Source: Jeotgalibacillus sp. ET6
GTDB lineage: Bacteria; Bacillota; Bacilli; Bacillales; Jeotgalibacillaceae
Direction: 5' to 3'
NCBI RefSeq assembly: GCF_029667115.1
Contig: NZ_JARUIU010000003.1
Location: 186,001 to 250,000, forward strand
Length of the DNA: 64,000 nt
Made by a program: the position numbers and the translations under genes. Under the pieces are notes generated by a model that did not search any database, was not told where the DNA came from, and saw only the letters and a program-made list of their open reading frames with translations. This document shows positions 34,096 to 42,544 of the stretch, piece by piece; position 1 is the first letter of the stretch, and each line of letters opens with the position of its first letter.

Positions 34096-34122
34096 TACGA
34101 TTGATAAACAAAAATGGTTTCA
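34096..34122 (-). promoter_or_regulatory. SigW-type promoter of the YIP1 gene
   Basis: On the minus strand: TGAAAC (34122-34117), 17 bases, CGTA (34099-34096), with CATTTT after the -35 box. Nearly the same sequence precedes the M23 gene at 40273. Confidence 0.65.
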
Positions 34123-34186
34123 CTTTCCATTTCAGATAATGAGAATTCTTTAATGTATATGATAAAGACCAAGTTTTAATTAAAAT

Positions 34187-34394
34187 AAAGATCCTTAGAC
34201 AAGTGTCTAAGGATCTTTGACCGGTTCATTGCGCTTCAGGTGGACGCTTTCCGCAGGGACGGCGCTGAGCCCTTTTCAGGCTTCGCCTTGCGAGGTCTCA
34301 GCTTGCCGTCATAACCTGCTGGAGTCGCCACCTTCCGCTCCATTCACCTCTTGCTAATAATATATTGCCTTTTAAAGTTATGTCCTTGCTTCTT
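34187..34394 (+). repeat. MITE-like repeat, copy F (208 bp)
   Basis: Hairpin AAAGATCCTTAGACA-AG-TGTCTAAGGATCTTT, then the TTGACCGGTTCATTGCGC segment, GGTGG...CCACC palindrome arms and a diverged right end (GTTATGTCCTTGCTTCTT). Near full length. The hairpin's stem sequence differs from other copies but keeps pairing, i.e. compensatory change. It fills most of 34123-34428. Confidence 0.8.
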
Positions 34395-34428
34395 GTAACT
34401 TTTCTTCAGATTCTAGTTGTAAACGAAG

Positions 34429-35781
34429 CTATTGTATAGAAAACACTTCTTTTTCCAGTAATTCCTCCGGTTTTCTACCGATTGGATCTTGGTGAAAATA
34501 CTCACGAATGACGCCCTCATTTACATAATTGGCGATGGAAACCATAATCATGCCTTGGTCAAGGGCAAGATAAGCTTTTGCAATTTCACCTGTTTCTACA
34601 TTAACAGAATCATAGAAACCGTATTTCCCGTACATATTTAATTTCTTTAACGCTTTAATATTTTTCATCACTTCTTTAGGGGCATAATCCAAAGCAAGAA
34701 ACGTGGCATGCGGCGTTACGGTTGCACCATCATCATAACCTGATGTGCCAAGCGGCGTGGCGGCGAATTCACTGTAACCGTCTGGTGTCGCTGCTGGTGA
34801 AAAGCCCCATGTTTTGTATCCCATCTCTTTTGCATAGTCAATTTGCAGATCTACATGGCGCTGATTATTTAGTCCGAGCGCGTTTGGTCCCAGGTCTTTT
34901 TCTTTCATCACAATCCCTGGCATAAGCCCTTCAAACATACTGCCGCCCCAGCTTGGTACAAATTTTACACCGTTGTATTCATAGTGTCCTTCAAACACCG
35001 TGATGCCATCATACTGCTGATCGTATCCCTCTGGTATTTGTGCCTGCCAGTCCCATTCCTTTGGCATTGTTCGATACATCTTCCACCAATGCTCTGAAGG
35101 AACGTCTCCTTTACCAATCGAAATATAGCTCGCCACACGAGGCTCCGTGTAAAGCAATCCATAATGGTGATCTGTCAGCTTTCCTGCTGCAACATCATAC
35201 CCGCCTCTAAACTGCCCAACTTCTTCATCATATAGTGTTGTATAATTCATTTCTTCAACAAGCTTACTCGTTTGTCCATTTAGTTCTTCATACGCCTGAC
35301 CGACCACGATCAAGCCTGCTGAGAGCCATCCATTATCTACTTGAGATATGAATTGACCCCAATCTGTTTTCAGTGACCCATCCTCTGTCTGATACCAGTT
35401 GTAATAAAGCCCGTTCCATTTCTTCAGCTCTTTTAGTGTATTAACTGTGACCTGAATGCGATCAACCGCTTCTTTTCGCGAAATGAAGCCCATTTCTTCT
35501 GCTGATACAGTACTCATCATATACATCCCGATATTGGTAGGTGAGGTATGCGTGGCCTCTACTTTGCCATCTTCCGTGTAGCGAATCTCATCATAGGTCA
35601 TACCTGTTTTTGGATCGGTATTTTCTTCAAAATATCGATACGTCTTTTTTGCAATCGCTTTCAATTGTGCGTTTAACGCTTTTTCTTTTCCTAAGTTGCC
35701 TGCTGAAACATTTGTCGGTGAAATGACACTAAGCAATAAAATAAACAGTAACAACATAACGCCTGCTTTTGATTTTTTCAT
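34429..35781 (-). CDS. Secreted glucoamylase-like / GH144-type glycoside hydrolase
   Basis: 450 residues from the ATG at 35781 (GGAG 6 bases upstream). Signal peptide at about 1-28 (KAGVMLLLFILLLSVISPTN, then VSAG). The body has the (alpha/alpha)6 glucoamylase-like pattern: GMTYDEIRY, TSPTNIGMYMMSTVSAEEMG, VDNGWLSAGLIVVGQAY, FVPSWGGSMFEGLMPGIVM, TWGFSPAATPDGYSEF and ALDQGMIMVSIANY. Relatives act on beta-1,2-glucan; an alternative is a related DUF3131-type protein. A CcpA/LacI-like palindrome upstream suggests sugar control. Confidence 0.75.
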   Translation of the reverse strand: MKKSKAGVMLLLFILLLSVISPTNVSAGNLGKEKALNAQLKAIAKKTYRYFEENTDPKTGMTYDEIRYTEDGKVEATHTSPTNIGMYMMSTVSAEEMGFISRKEAVDRIQVTVNTLKELKKWNGLYYNWYQTEDGSLKTDWGQFISQVDNGWLSAGLIVVGQAYEELNGQTSKLVEEMNYTTLYDEEVGQFRGGYDVAAGKLTDHHYGLLYTEPRVASYISIGKGDVPSEHWWKMYRTMPKEWDWQAQIPEGYDQQYDGITVFEGHYEYNGVKFVPSWGGSMFEGLMPGIVMKEKDLGPNALGLNNQRHVDLQIDYAKEMGYKTWGFSPAATPDGYSEFAATPLGTSGYDDGATVTPHATFLALDYAPKEVMKNIKALKKLNMYGKYGFYDSVNVETGEIAKAYLALDQGMIMVSIANYVNEGVIREYFHQDPIGRKPEELLEKEVFSIQ

Positions 35782-35816
35782 CATTAGCTCCTTTCAAACT
35801 CAATAGTTTAGATAGT

Positions 35817-35828
35817 TGAAACGTTTCA
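35817..35828. promoter_or_regulatory. cre/LacI-type operator upstream of the hydrolase
   Basis: TGAAACGTTTCA is a perfect 12-base palindrome matching the core of CcpA and LacI-family sites. It lies 36 bases before the start of the glycoside hydrolase gene, where binding would block transcription. Confidence 0.45.
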
Positions 35829-36019
35829 CTTACAGTTTAGCACGATAACAGGATATCGTAGAGGTTAATTCTATTTATTCTGAAAATTAGTTATTTCCAC
35901 ATACTGCATTATAGGTATAAGGGCTTGTCCTCCAAAAGAAGTCGTAGGCGTTTTTGTCGTGAAAGACTTATAGAGGATGATCACCCTCTTTAATTTTGCC
36001 TCTGTTGAAGTTAATGTTG

Positions 36020-36175
36020 ATTTTATGAGCCTGGGGACTCAGGCTCTTGGACCGGTTCACTTCTCTTCAGGTGGACGCTTTCCACAGGGACGCCGCTGAG
36101 CCTTTTCAGGGCTATGCTCTTCAAAGTCTCTGCAGGAGTAGCCACCTTCCGCTCCGCCAACCTCTTACTTTACGG
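36020..36175 (+). repeat. MITE-like repeat, copy G
   Basis: GAGCCTG...CAGGCTC hairpin, GACCGGTTCACTTC, CAGGTGGACGCTTTCC, GCTGAGCC and GAGTAGCCACC in order; right end lost. The rest of 35829-36250 holds nothing recognisable. Confidence 0.7.
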
Positions 36176-36253
36176 TAGATACTGGACCTTTTTCTAAACT
36201 TCTATACGTTATGCCTCACCCTGTTTTGTATTAATGACTGACTAACTAAAAAA

Positions 36254-36288
36254 GCCCCCTTTCAGTTCAAGTTGAACAAAAAGGGAGC
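36254..36288 (-). terminator. Terminator downstream of the PAP2 gene
   Basis: On the minus strand GCTCCCTTT pairs with AAAGGGGGC, with an inner GTTCAACTTGAAC palindrome, followed by TTTTTTAG. It lies about 100 bases after the PAP2 stop. Confidence 0.7.
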
Positions 36289-36390
36289 AATCTTACGATT
36301 CTTTAGGGATTAAATAAGCTCTATTATTTGTCACGCTATTCGCTGAAGAATTATCAACTAATCTACTTATGGCCTATTCGCTAACATCCA

Positions 36391-37101
36391 CTAACGATCA
36401 ATGCTTTCTTCATTATCTAAACTTTTTTCTCTTCTCCCTCTATGCCATAAAGTAACTTCAAGGATTGCGATACAGGTAACCAGCCATGTCAGCCCAAGTG
36501 TCAGCCCGCCGATAACGTCTGTAAAGTAATGAACGCCGAGGGGAAGACGACTGAAGGCTATTAATAAAATCAAGATTCCAAGGAAGATGTTGATCAGCCA
36601 TTTTGCTAAGGCATTCAGTTTACTTCTGATGATCAAATAGATTATAAATCCATAAAAAACGATTGGGGCAGTGGAATGACCACTTGGAAAACTGTAGCCA
36701 GTTCCATCATACTCTTCTAAAATGTTTGGACGATCTCTTGAGAAAGCAGCTTTCAGCCCGCTAATTAAGAGTGTCACTCCACCCATTGCAATAACAAAAT
36801 AAACAATTCTCCACTTACTGCGCTGATAAAAATACCACAGCACGCCAAGCATGATAAGAGATCCTGCAGTCAGTGCCCAGACTGATCCAAGTTCAGTTAT
36901 CCATGCGAAAAAGGTTGTAACTCCAGGTGTTGCAAGATTTTCAGCAAAGTCAGCTGCATGCTGGTCAATCATGAATTTTTCATTCTCCAGCACCTCTTCA
37001 CCAAGCTCTGCAAAAAGATAAAAACCGCCGCCTATTATTCCAAGTGCCAGAACAATTAAAATATAGGTCCTGACAGGGATTGCCTTTAATGTATGTAGCA
37101 T
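36391..37101 (-). CDS. PAP2 family phosphatase
   Basis: 236 residues from the ATG at 37101 with AGGAGT upstream. The three PAP2 motifs are complete: KAAFSRDRP near 117-125, YSFPSGHST near 137-145, and SRLPLGVHYFTDVIGG near 183-198. Five to six membrane spans; active site faces outward. Such enzymes dephosphorylate undecaprenyl pyrophosphate or phosphatidic acid derivatives; bacterial relatives such as BcrC take part in cell-wall lipid recycling. Confidence 0.88.
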   Translation of the reverse strand: MLHTLKAIPVRTYILIVLALGIIGGGFYLFAELGEEVLENEKFMIDQHAADFAENLATPGVTTFFAWITELGSVWALTAGSLIMLGVLWYFYQRSKWRIVYFVIAMGGVTLLISGLKAAFSRDRPNILEEYDGTGYSFPSGHSTAPIVFYGFIIYLIIRSKLNALAKWLINIFLGILILLIAFSRLPLGVHYFTDVIGGLTLGLTWLVTCIAILEVTLWHRGRREKSLDNEESIDR

Positions 37102-37282
37102 AGTTGATACTCCTATCATCAAGTCGTAATAGTACTCTTTCCCTCTTTTAGACTAGAAGAAACGTGTCAAATCCAGTAAAATCCGCTGTCTGGCACATTC
37201 AAATGACACATGAAGATTACGATCCATACTGCTTTATTGTTCTCAATCGAGCAATGTGCATTAATCTTCATCACATAAAAAT

Positions 37283-37360
37283 AGAGCCCGAAGTCTCAGA
37301 CTCTTGGATCGGTTCACTTCACTTCTGGCTGACGCTTTCAGTAGGGATGGAGGCTTGAGC
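37283..37360 (+). repeat. MITE-like repeat, copy H (decayed)
   Basis: AGAGCCCGAAGTCTCAGACTC, then GGTTCACTTCACTTC and GACGCTTTCAGTAGGGATGG follow the repeat's order at lower identity; the right half is missing. Otherwise 37123-37400 shows no gene. Confidence 0.5.
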
Positions 37361-37434
37361 TAAAGTTGTAATGAACGAACCCTGGCCTTATGATATGGAT
37401 AAGATTACTTCAAATTAACAGGAGGTGGCTCTAG

Positions 37435-37857
37435 ATGAAGCCCAGAGTTTCTGTCATAACGATCGGAGTAGATAATCTTGAAGCATCGTTACATTTTTAC
37501 CGTGATGGTTTAGGTTTCCCAACTGATGGCATAGTGGGAGAAGAATTTGAGTATGGGGCTGTTGCATTCTTTGATTTACAACCTGGTCTGAAATTAGCTA
37601 TTTGGAATCGCCAAAGTATCGCGCATGAAACAAAAGTGCAAGCAGGCAGTCCAAGTCCTACTGAATTCACTCTTGGTCACAATGTAAATAGTAAAGCTGA
37701 GGTAGATGAAATTATGACCAAGGCGAAAAACGCTGGCGCAACCATCACGGACCCGGCACATGATACGTTCTGGGGAGGATATTCCGGTCATTTCCAAGAT
37801 CCGGATGGTCACATTTGGGAAGTGGTTTGGAATCCGGAATGGGATGAAGTAGAATAA
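37435..37857 (+). CDS. VOC (glyoxalase/bleomycin-resistance) family protein
   Basis: 140 residues, ATG after CAGGAGGTGG. Two beta-alpha-beta-beta-beta modules: VITIGVDNLEASLHFYRDGLGF (1-30) and a second beginning FTLGHNVNSKAEVDEIMTKA. The C-terminal GYSGHFQDPDGHIWEVVWNP carries the usual metal-ligand Glu/His region. Specific substrate unknown; relatives bind metals and act as dioxygenases, lyases or drug-binding proteins. Confidence 0.85.
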   Translation: MKPRVSVITIGVDNLEASLHFYRDGLGFPTDGIVGEEFEYGAVAFFDLQPGLKLAIWNRQSIAHETKVQAGSPSPTEFTLGHNVNSKAEVDEIMTKAKNAGATITDPAHDTFWGGYSGHFQDPDGHIWEVVWNPEWDEVE

Positions 37858-37931
37858 CCACTTATTAGACTGGTACTAGCACAACTCATTCACTTAAAAT
37901 CATCCAAGAATCGCCTTCAGGTAAATAAAAT

Positions 37932-38125
37932 AAAGCCTGGGACAAAAGTGTCCCAGGCTTTTTGACCGGTTCACTTCGCTTCAGACGGACGCTTTCTGCA
38001 GGGACGGCGCTGAGCCTTCTTGGGCCTTGCCGTCTTATCCTGCTGGAGTCGCCGCCTTCCGCTCCGTTCACCTCTTACAAATGATAGATTTCGCCTCATT
38101 TCTAAACTTCAGTTTTGTCTTTAAC
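37932..38125 (+). repeat. MITE-like repeat, copy I
   Basis: Hairpin AAAGCCTGGGACA-AAAG-TGTCCCAGGCTTT (37932-37961), GACCGGTTCACTTCGCTTCAG, GCTGAGCC and GGAGTCGCCGCC in order, with TTTTGTCTTT near 38113 as a decayed right end. It lies between convergent genes; 38126-38357 is AT-rich and holds nothing recognised. Confidence 0.75.
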
Positions 38126-38357
38126 CGATGTATACTGAAGATTCCTTATACCTTCACCCTTTTCACTCTACTGTCATTTTTTTAAATTAATATCTGACGG
38201 ATGAGTAAGGTCAAACGGTCATTATTTTTTAAAATCAGTCATCTAAATTAAAAGGTATTCAGATAATCATGTGGAAATTTCTTTTCCAACTTCCTAGTTC
38301 TCCCTTAGTTCAATCTGTTAATATAGGAACGGTAGTTAAGAATCACACATATTGAAA

Positions 38358-39284
38358 CTAATAATATCTCTCTAACTCTTTTTCTCTTTGAATAATTTTC
38401 TTATTAAGAGTATCAATGCATGTCATGAAAGAGTTTTTATCTGGAAAAATCTGATTTTCACGCCTTATAAATAATGGTTCGTTGTACATACTTAGATGTT
38501 GCCCCTTAATGAAATCTTCATTTTGATCTTTAATATATAAATCTATAAAATCACCATATTTGTTATTCTTTTTTTTATTCTCCATTGATGAACTCACTAA
38601 AATGAAATTTCCTGGAGTATGCGTTAGCCTGGCAAAATCCTGCATGATTTGCAATTCATTTTTATCACAATTCATATTTATTTGACGGAACAATTCGTCT
38701 TGAAACAAGATATAATAACTGAATAACCTCAGCCCATTATCATACTTAATGATTTTGTAATGACAATTTATTAACTTTTTAAATGCTGCATTAGTTTTTG
38801 CATATGAGTCATTATCATTTGTGCTTTTGATCTTGCTTAAAATGTTACTGGTCCAAATAGGTTCGAATATAATCTTGTCTTTAAAATTTCCTTTAATCTG
38901 AAATATAGTTGGCAAATAATAAGCGAGAAAGCGTTTAAATAGTTCCGCATATGAATTTGCTGTATCTGGACTCCAACTTGTTTTATTCGTCTGCCAATCA
39001 TTTACTAATTCAGACGGTGAAAAGGAAGATAAATTAAGTTTACCAAAAAAGGCTTTATCACAATCAAAACGATGAGCTGGCATATTCTCTCTGGTTAAAA
39101 GCTTATACCAAAAAAATTTTAATATATGATTTTCCCCTTCAAAGACTTCAGTAATTTTTTCATGTGCATGTATATTTAACGTCTTTAATAACTCTTTATA
39201 ACCACTATCACATTCCTTCCACCAATTATTGAATTTTTCTTCTGTAAGATATTTTGTAATATCATTTTTATAATCCTTACTCAT
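38358..39284 (-). CDS. AT-rich orphan protein of unknown function (308 aa)
   Basis: 308 residues; base use is far more AT-rich than neighbours, with many AAT, AAA and ATA codons. No membrane span. Segments such as WWKECDSGYKELLKTL, FARLTHTPGNFILVSSS and KYGDFIDLYI resemble a poorly known group of hypothetical proteins with a HTPGNF motif, but I cannot name it securely. Single gene between a repeat copy and the M23 gene. Composition suggests horizontal gain, perhaps of a defence or mobile-element cargo gene. Confidence 0.6.
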   Translation of the reverse strand: MSKDYKNDITKYLTEEKFNNWWKECDSGYKELLKTLNIHAHEKITEVFEGENHILKFFWYKLLTRENMPAHRFDCDKAFFGKLNLSSFSPSELVNDWQTNKTSWSPDTANSYAELFKRFLAYYLPTIFQIKGNFKDKIIFEPIWTSNILSKIKSTNDNDSYAKTNAAFKKLINCHYKIIKYDNGLRLFSYYILFQDELFRQINMNCDKNELQIMQDFARLTHTPGNFILVSSSMENKKKNNKYGDFIDLYIKDQNEDFIKGQHLSMYNEPLFIRRENQIFPDKNSFMTCIDTLNKKIIQREKELERYY

Positions 39285-39364
39285 CTTACCTCTCCTAACG
39301 TAAAATACTTTTACGTTCTGTTTTGTTTAAAAAACTTTCTATTTTAACATAATATTCTATTTGC

Positions 39365-40273
39365 TTATTTGAAAATAAGACTGTTCCTCTTCAAAAACCG
39401 CCCATCAAATGTGATAGGAACTCCTTCACCGTCTCTTTCTGCGTGAATATGCAGATGCGGCTCGGTTGTATTGCCTGTGTTCCCAATTTCCCCGAGAATG
39501 TCACCGCTCTCTACCTCATTACCTTCTTCAACAGCAACAGTACCCGGTTTGATATGCGCGATTAGGACCTCTGTATCCTGGCAATCAATGATCACGTGAT
39601 TGCCGGCTGGCTCCTCCACCTCAGAAGGCGGCTCTAAAGGCGGTATGTCTTCGTATTCATCCACTGCTGCAGTCACCGTTCCTGTGCAGGGACTATATAA
39701 GGACTGTCCGTATATATGATACGCGCTATTTTCAGACGGGGTCAGGCCATTCGCGCGCAAGCCCCATCCGTTCATTTGAAGAATATCATAGGCATAGGCC
39801 TGGGACGGATGCGAATGGTGATAATTGATTGCTGTGTGTGCTCCGCCTTGTCCTACAGAATAAACGCCGTCTTTTAAGGGGAAATCAAGCTCGATAGCTT
39901 CGTCCCGATCACTGCTGTTAAGGAAATAACCAGACAGACCCTGAGTAAAAAACAACCCGAAGTACACTGCGAGTACTACACTCAGACCAACTGAAAATTT
40001 GTAGCTGCCATCTTTCTCTGGACCTTTTAAAGGTTTCTCCTTCACCTTCAGATACGATGAAATAACTGCAATGAGAAAAAGCAGCAGCCAAACGTAACGT
40101 AAATAATACAAGTAGATATGCCATGGGCTGATGACAAAAATAAACCCGATAAACATCGCTGTAAATAGCGCTTCTGCAAACCATGAACGCCTGCTGACAT
40201 GGTCGGCCTTATACAGCCGCCATAAAAAATAAGCGGGCAGGATGATATTAATGATCGCCTGAAACCAGATCAT
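39365..40273 (-). CDS. M23 family metallopeptidase with N-terminal membrane spans
   Basis: 302 residues, ATG at 40273 after GGGAG. Four hydrophobic spans in the first 115 residues, then an outward peptidase domain of LytM fold: SQAYAYDILQMNGWG supplies the Asp ligand (the usual His of HxxxD is replaced), NHVIIDCQDTEVLIAHI is the beta core, and EPHLHIHAE near 277-285 is the HxH metal motif. Some of these proteins hydrolyse peptidoglycan cross-links. A SigW-type promoter upstream links it to envelope stress. Confidence 0.82.
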   Translation of the reverse strand: MIWFQAIINIILPAYFLWRLYKADHVSRRSWFAEALFTAMFIGFIFVISPWHIYLYYLRYVWLLLFLIAVISSYLKVKEKPLKGPEKDGSYKFSVGLSVVLAVYFGLFFTQGLSGYFLNSSDRDEAIELDFPLKDGVYSVGQGGAHTAINYHHSHPSQAYAYDILQMNGWGLRANGLTPSENSAYHIYGQSLYSPCTGTVTAAVDEYEDIPPLEPPSEVEEPAGNHVIIDCQDTEVLIAHIKPGTVAVEEGNEVESGDILGEIGNTGNTTEPHLHIHAERDGEGVPITFDGRFLKRNSLIFK

Positions 40274-40321
40274 TGAAGTAAAACTCCCTTCTTCTATCCG
40301 TTTAGCTATGTATAGTTACCA

Positions 40322-40347
40322 TACGTTTTAAGAACAAAATGGTTTCA
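40322..40347 (-). promoter_or_regulatory. SigW-type promoter of the M23 peptidase gene
   Basis: On the minus strand: TGAAAC (40347-40342), 16 bases, CGTA (40325-40322). It agrees with the SigW consensus and shares TCTGAAATGGAA and CATTTT flanks with the promoter at 34096-34122. Confidence 0.7.
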
Positions 40348-40457
40348 CCTTCCATTTCAGAGAGGCTGACCTGTTAGAAAAATTGTCTGTTTTTACAGCA
40401 ATAATCAGACAGACGCTCCCCTGATCTCCCTCTATGATAGAGCTTGAGGTGATGATT

Positions 40458-41696
40458 ATGTATAAAAAAATATGGCGCAATAAAAACATACGGTATTATT
40501 TGATGGCAGGAGGGGTTTCAAGACTTGGGGACGTTCTTTCCGGGATGGCCTTTTTGTTTCTAGCTTATGATTTAACCGAATCGAGACTGCACGTCACAGG
40601 TATTGCCATGGCAGAAACGCTTCCCTACTTGCTGTTTGGTTTGATAGGCGGTGTGATTGCTGACTGGGTTCCAAAGAAAAAACTGTTGATTTATCTGGAC
40701 CTCATCCGCATTCCCCTGCTCCTTTCCGTTGTGGTCCTCTATCATTTTGGTGCACTCACGTATGTCTATCTATTTATCGTTAGCTTTCTTATTCAGAGTA
40801 TCGGCTGCTTCTTTAATCCCGCTCACCGAGCCAGTTTGTCCCTTCTGACCCATGAAGAAAACCGGACGATTGCGAACAGCTTATACGATACCATTACCCG
40901 CGGTGTTACGGTGCTCAGTCCGCTGCTCACAATTTGGCTGTTAACTGTGTGGGGAACGATTCATTTTTTTACCGTGGATGCCCTAACGTATGCAATCAGC
41001 GCGCTTTGTATCTCACAAATTCACCTGAAGGAGCACAGGGCTGAAGGAAAAAGATCGATCAGAGCAGTTTATCGTTCCATAACCGATTTTGCTGCCTGGG
41101 TGACATCACAGAGAGTGATCAGAGGGCTGTTCCTGTTTACCTTTATTACTGTTTTTTTCAACACATGGGTTTGGGAAGTGGGGCTTTTGCTTGCTCTTGC
41201 AGAAATGAGTAATCAAAGCGAAGAATTATACAGCATCTTGCAAGGGGTATTTGGCGGTGTCGTGATTTTAACCAATATTCTTTTGCCTTATGTAGTAAAG
41301 CAAATGACGCTGCGAATCTATTTAATTGGGGCCGTGATCTGGGGAGTGGGCATTGCCTATTATGGCTTGTTATATGATGTTAGACATTTTTTCATCGGTT
41401 GTGCCATCGTTGGAGTAGGGATTCCAATCGCAGGTCTTGCAAGGGTTTATCTTCTTCAGACTCTTGTGCCGGAAGAGAAAATGGGGCGGGCCTTCAGCTC
41501 TAATGCGGTCCTCTTGTATTTTTCCAACACTCTTTCCTTGGGGGTGTATGGGTTGCTCGCCACGTTTATTTCGATCCAACAATTAATGGTGGGCAGCGGA
41601 CTCCTCATGATTGCATTCAGTCTCACTGCTTTACTCTTTAAAACCGTGAATTCTTCGAAACTCAGCAGGCGTTTTTCCGTATACTTTTTTAAATAA
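40458..41696 (+). CDS. MFS transporter (MFS_3 type exporter)
   Basis: 412 residues from the ATG at 40458 with GAGGTGATG upstream. Twelve hydrophobic spans. The start (NKNIRYYLMAGGVSRLGDVL) and the loop after span two (GGVIADWVPKKKLLIYLDL) match MFS_3/EntS-like exporters. The last 22 codons overlap, on the opposite strand, the HTH-coding end of an araC gene, so the original C terminus may have been extended. Substrate unknown; regulation by the AraC neighbour is possible. Confidence 0.85.
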   Translation: MYKKIWRNKNIRYYLMAGGVSRLGDVLSGMAFLFLAYDLTESRLHVTGIAMAETLPYLLFGLIGGVIADWVPKKKLLIYLDLIRIPLLLSVVVLYHFGALTYVYLFIVSFLIQSIGCFFNPAHRASLSLLTHEENRTIANSLYDTITRGVTVLSPLLTIWLLTVWGTIHFFTVDALTYAISALCISQIHLKEHRAEGKRSIRAVYRSITDFAAWVTSQRVIRGLFLFTFITVFFNTWVWEVGLLLALAEMSNQSEELYSILQGVFGGVVILTNILLPYVVKQMTLRIYLIGAVIWGVGIAYYGLLYDVRHFFIGCAIVGVGIPIAGLARVYLLQTLVPEEKMGRAFSSNAVLLYFSNTLSLGVYGLLATFISIQQLMVGSGLLMIAFSLTALLFKTVNSSKLSRRFSVYFFK

Positions 41697-42440
41697 ATGA
41701 TTATAGGAAGAGACACTCTTAAACCCGTACTCAAGAGCAATCCATAGAATCGATTCCTTCGTATGAAATAAGGCATGCTGGCTTCGAATGAGGCGGTAAA
41801 GCTGCAGCCAGGAGTATGGTGAAAGTCCAAGCTCTTCTTTAAAGAGATGGGCAAACTGGTATTTATTCAGTCCGGCTGTCCGCGCCATTTCATCCAGCGT
41901 CCAGTCTTCACGAAAGCTTTCTTTTAACGCCTGGACCACCTTTTGAACCGGTTCCCTGCTGTTTATTTGAGGAAGCTCATACTGATGTGAACCTGCTCCA
42001 TATTGCAGCATCAAAATGGAAAGCTGGGTCAGACTGTTATCAAGAAAAAACGGATTGATCGCCGGGTTACCTTTTTCATTTAACAGTAAAAAATCGCGGA
42101 CAAACGTCATCCACTGCTGCAGCTGAGGATGCTTAGAAGAAAGCATCGAAAACTCAGGACTCACGTGAATATTTAATTGATCCGCCGCCTCCTTTAGAAA
42201 AGATGGCTTCAGCTCCACCAGGAACTTTTCCTTTTCCGCGATGAGCTGCTTATGCTCTTCAAAGGGGTTCATGATTAAGCATTCCCCTTTTTCAATGGAG
42301 ATGTCACGGTGACGGGTCTGATACATCCCTTTGCCGAACGGAGAAAAGATTAATTTATACGACTCATCACTTCTCCAGCTCCGCTCCCCTAAATGGTCAT
42401 GGCGCATCAGCAGCAGTCCGTTGTCGTTATCAAGTATCAT
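41631..42440 (-). CDS. AraC family transcriptional regulator
   Basis: 269 residues, ATG at 42440 (TAGGAGCGAACC upstream). An N-terminal cupin-like sensor region (YKLIFSPFGKGMYQTRHR, ECLIMNPFEEHKQLIAEK) is joined to a C-terminal double HTH (DWTLDEMARTAGLNKYQFAH, and WIALEYGFKSVSSYNHLFKK ahead of VYGKTPAEFRR). Typical length. It converges on the MFS gene with a 66-base overlap and lies upstream of a second MFS gene on its own strand in map order, so either could be its target. Confidence 0.88.
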   Translation of the reverse strand: MILDNDNGLLLMRHDHLGERSWRSDESYKLIFSPFGKGMYQTRHRDISIEKGECLIMNPFEEHKQLIAEKEKFLVELKPSFLKEAADQLNIHVSPEFSMLSSKHPQLQQWMTFVRDFLLLNEKGNPAINPFFLDNSLTQLSILMLQYGAGSHQYELPQINSREPVQKVVQALKESFREDWTLDEMARTAGLNKYQFAHLFKEELGLSPYSWLQLYRLIRSQHALFHTKESILWIALEYGFKSVSSYNHLFKKVYGKTPAEFRRIHGFKE

Positions 42441-42544
42441 GAGGTTCGCTCCTAAGACTAGAAAGATAGATTAAGTTTATCATAGAAAATGGGTAATTTA
42501 GACGGTTGAAATGGGAAGACTTGCAGGAGTTTCCCGGCTGTTTA

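Noticed and set aside
8076-38125. CRISPR-like direct repeats
   Set aside because: The copies are 60-230 bp, imperfect, kilobases apart and internally palindromic, with no regular spacers and no cas genes.
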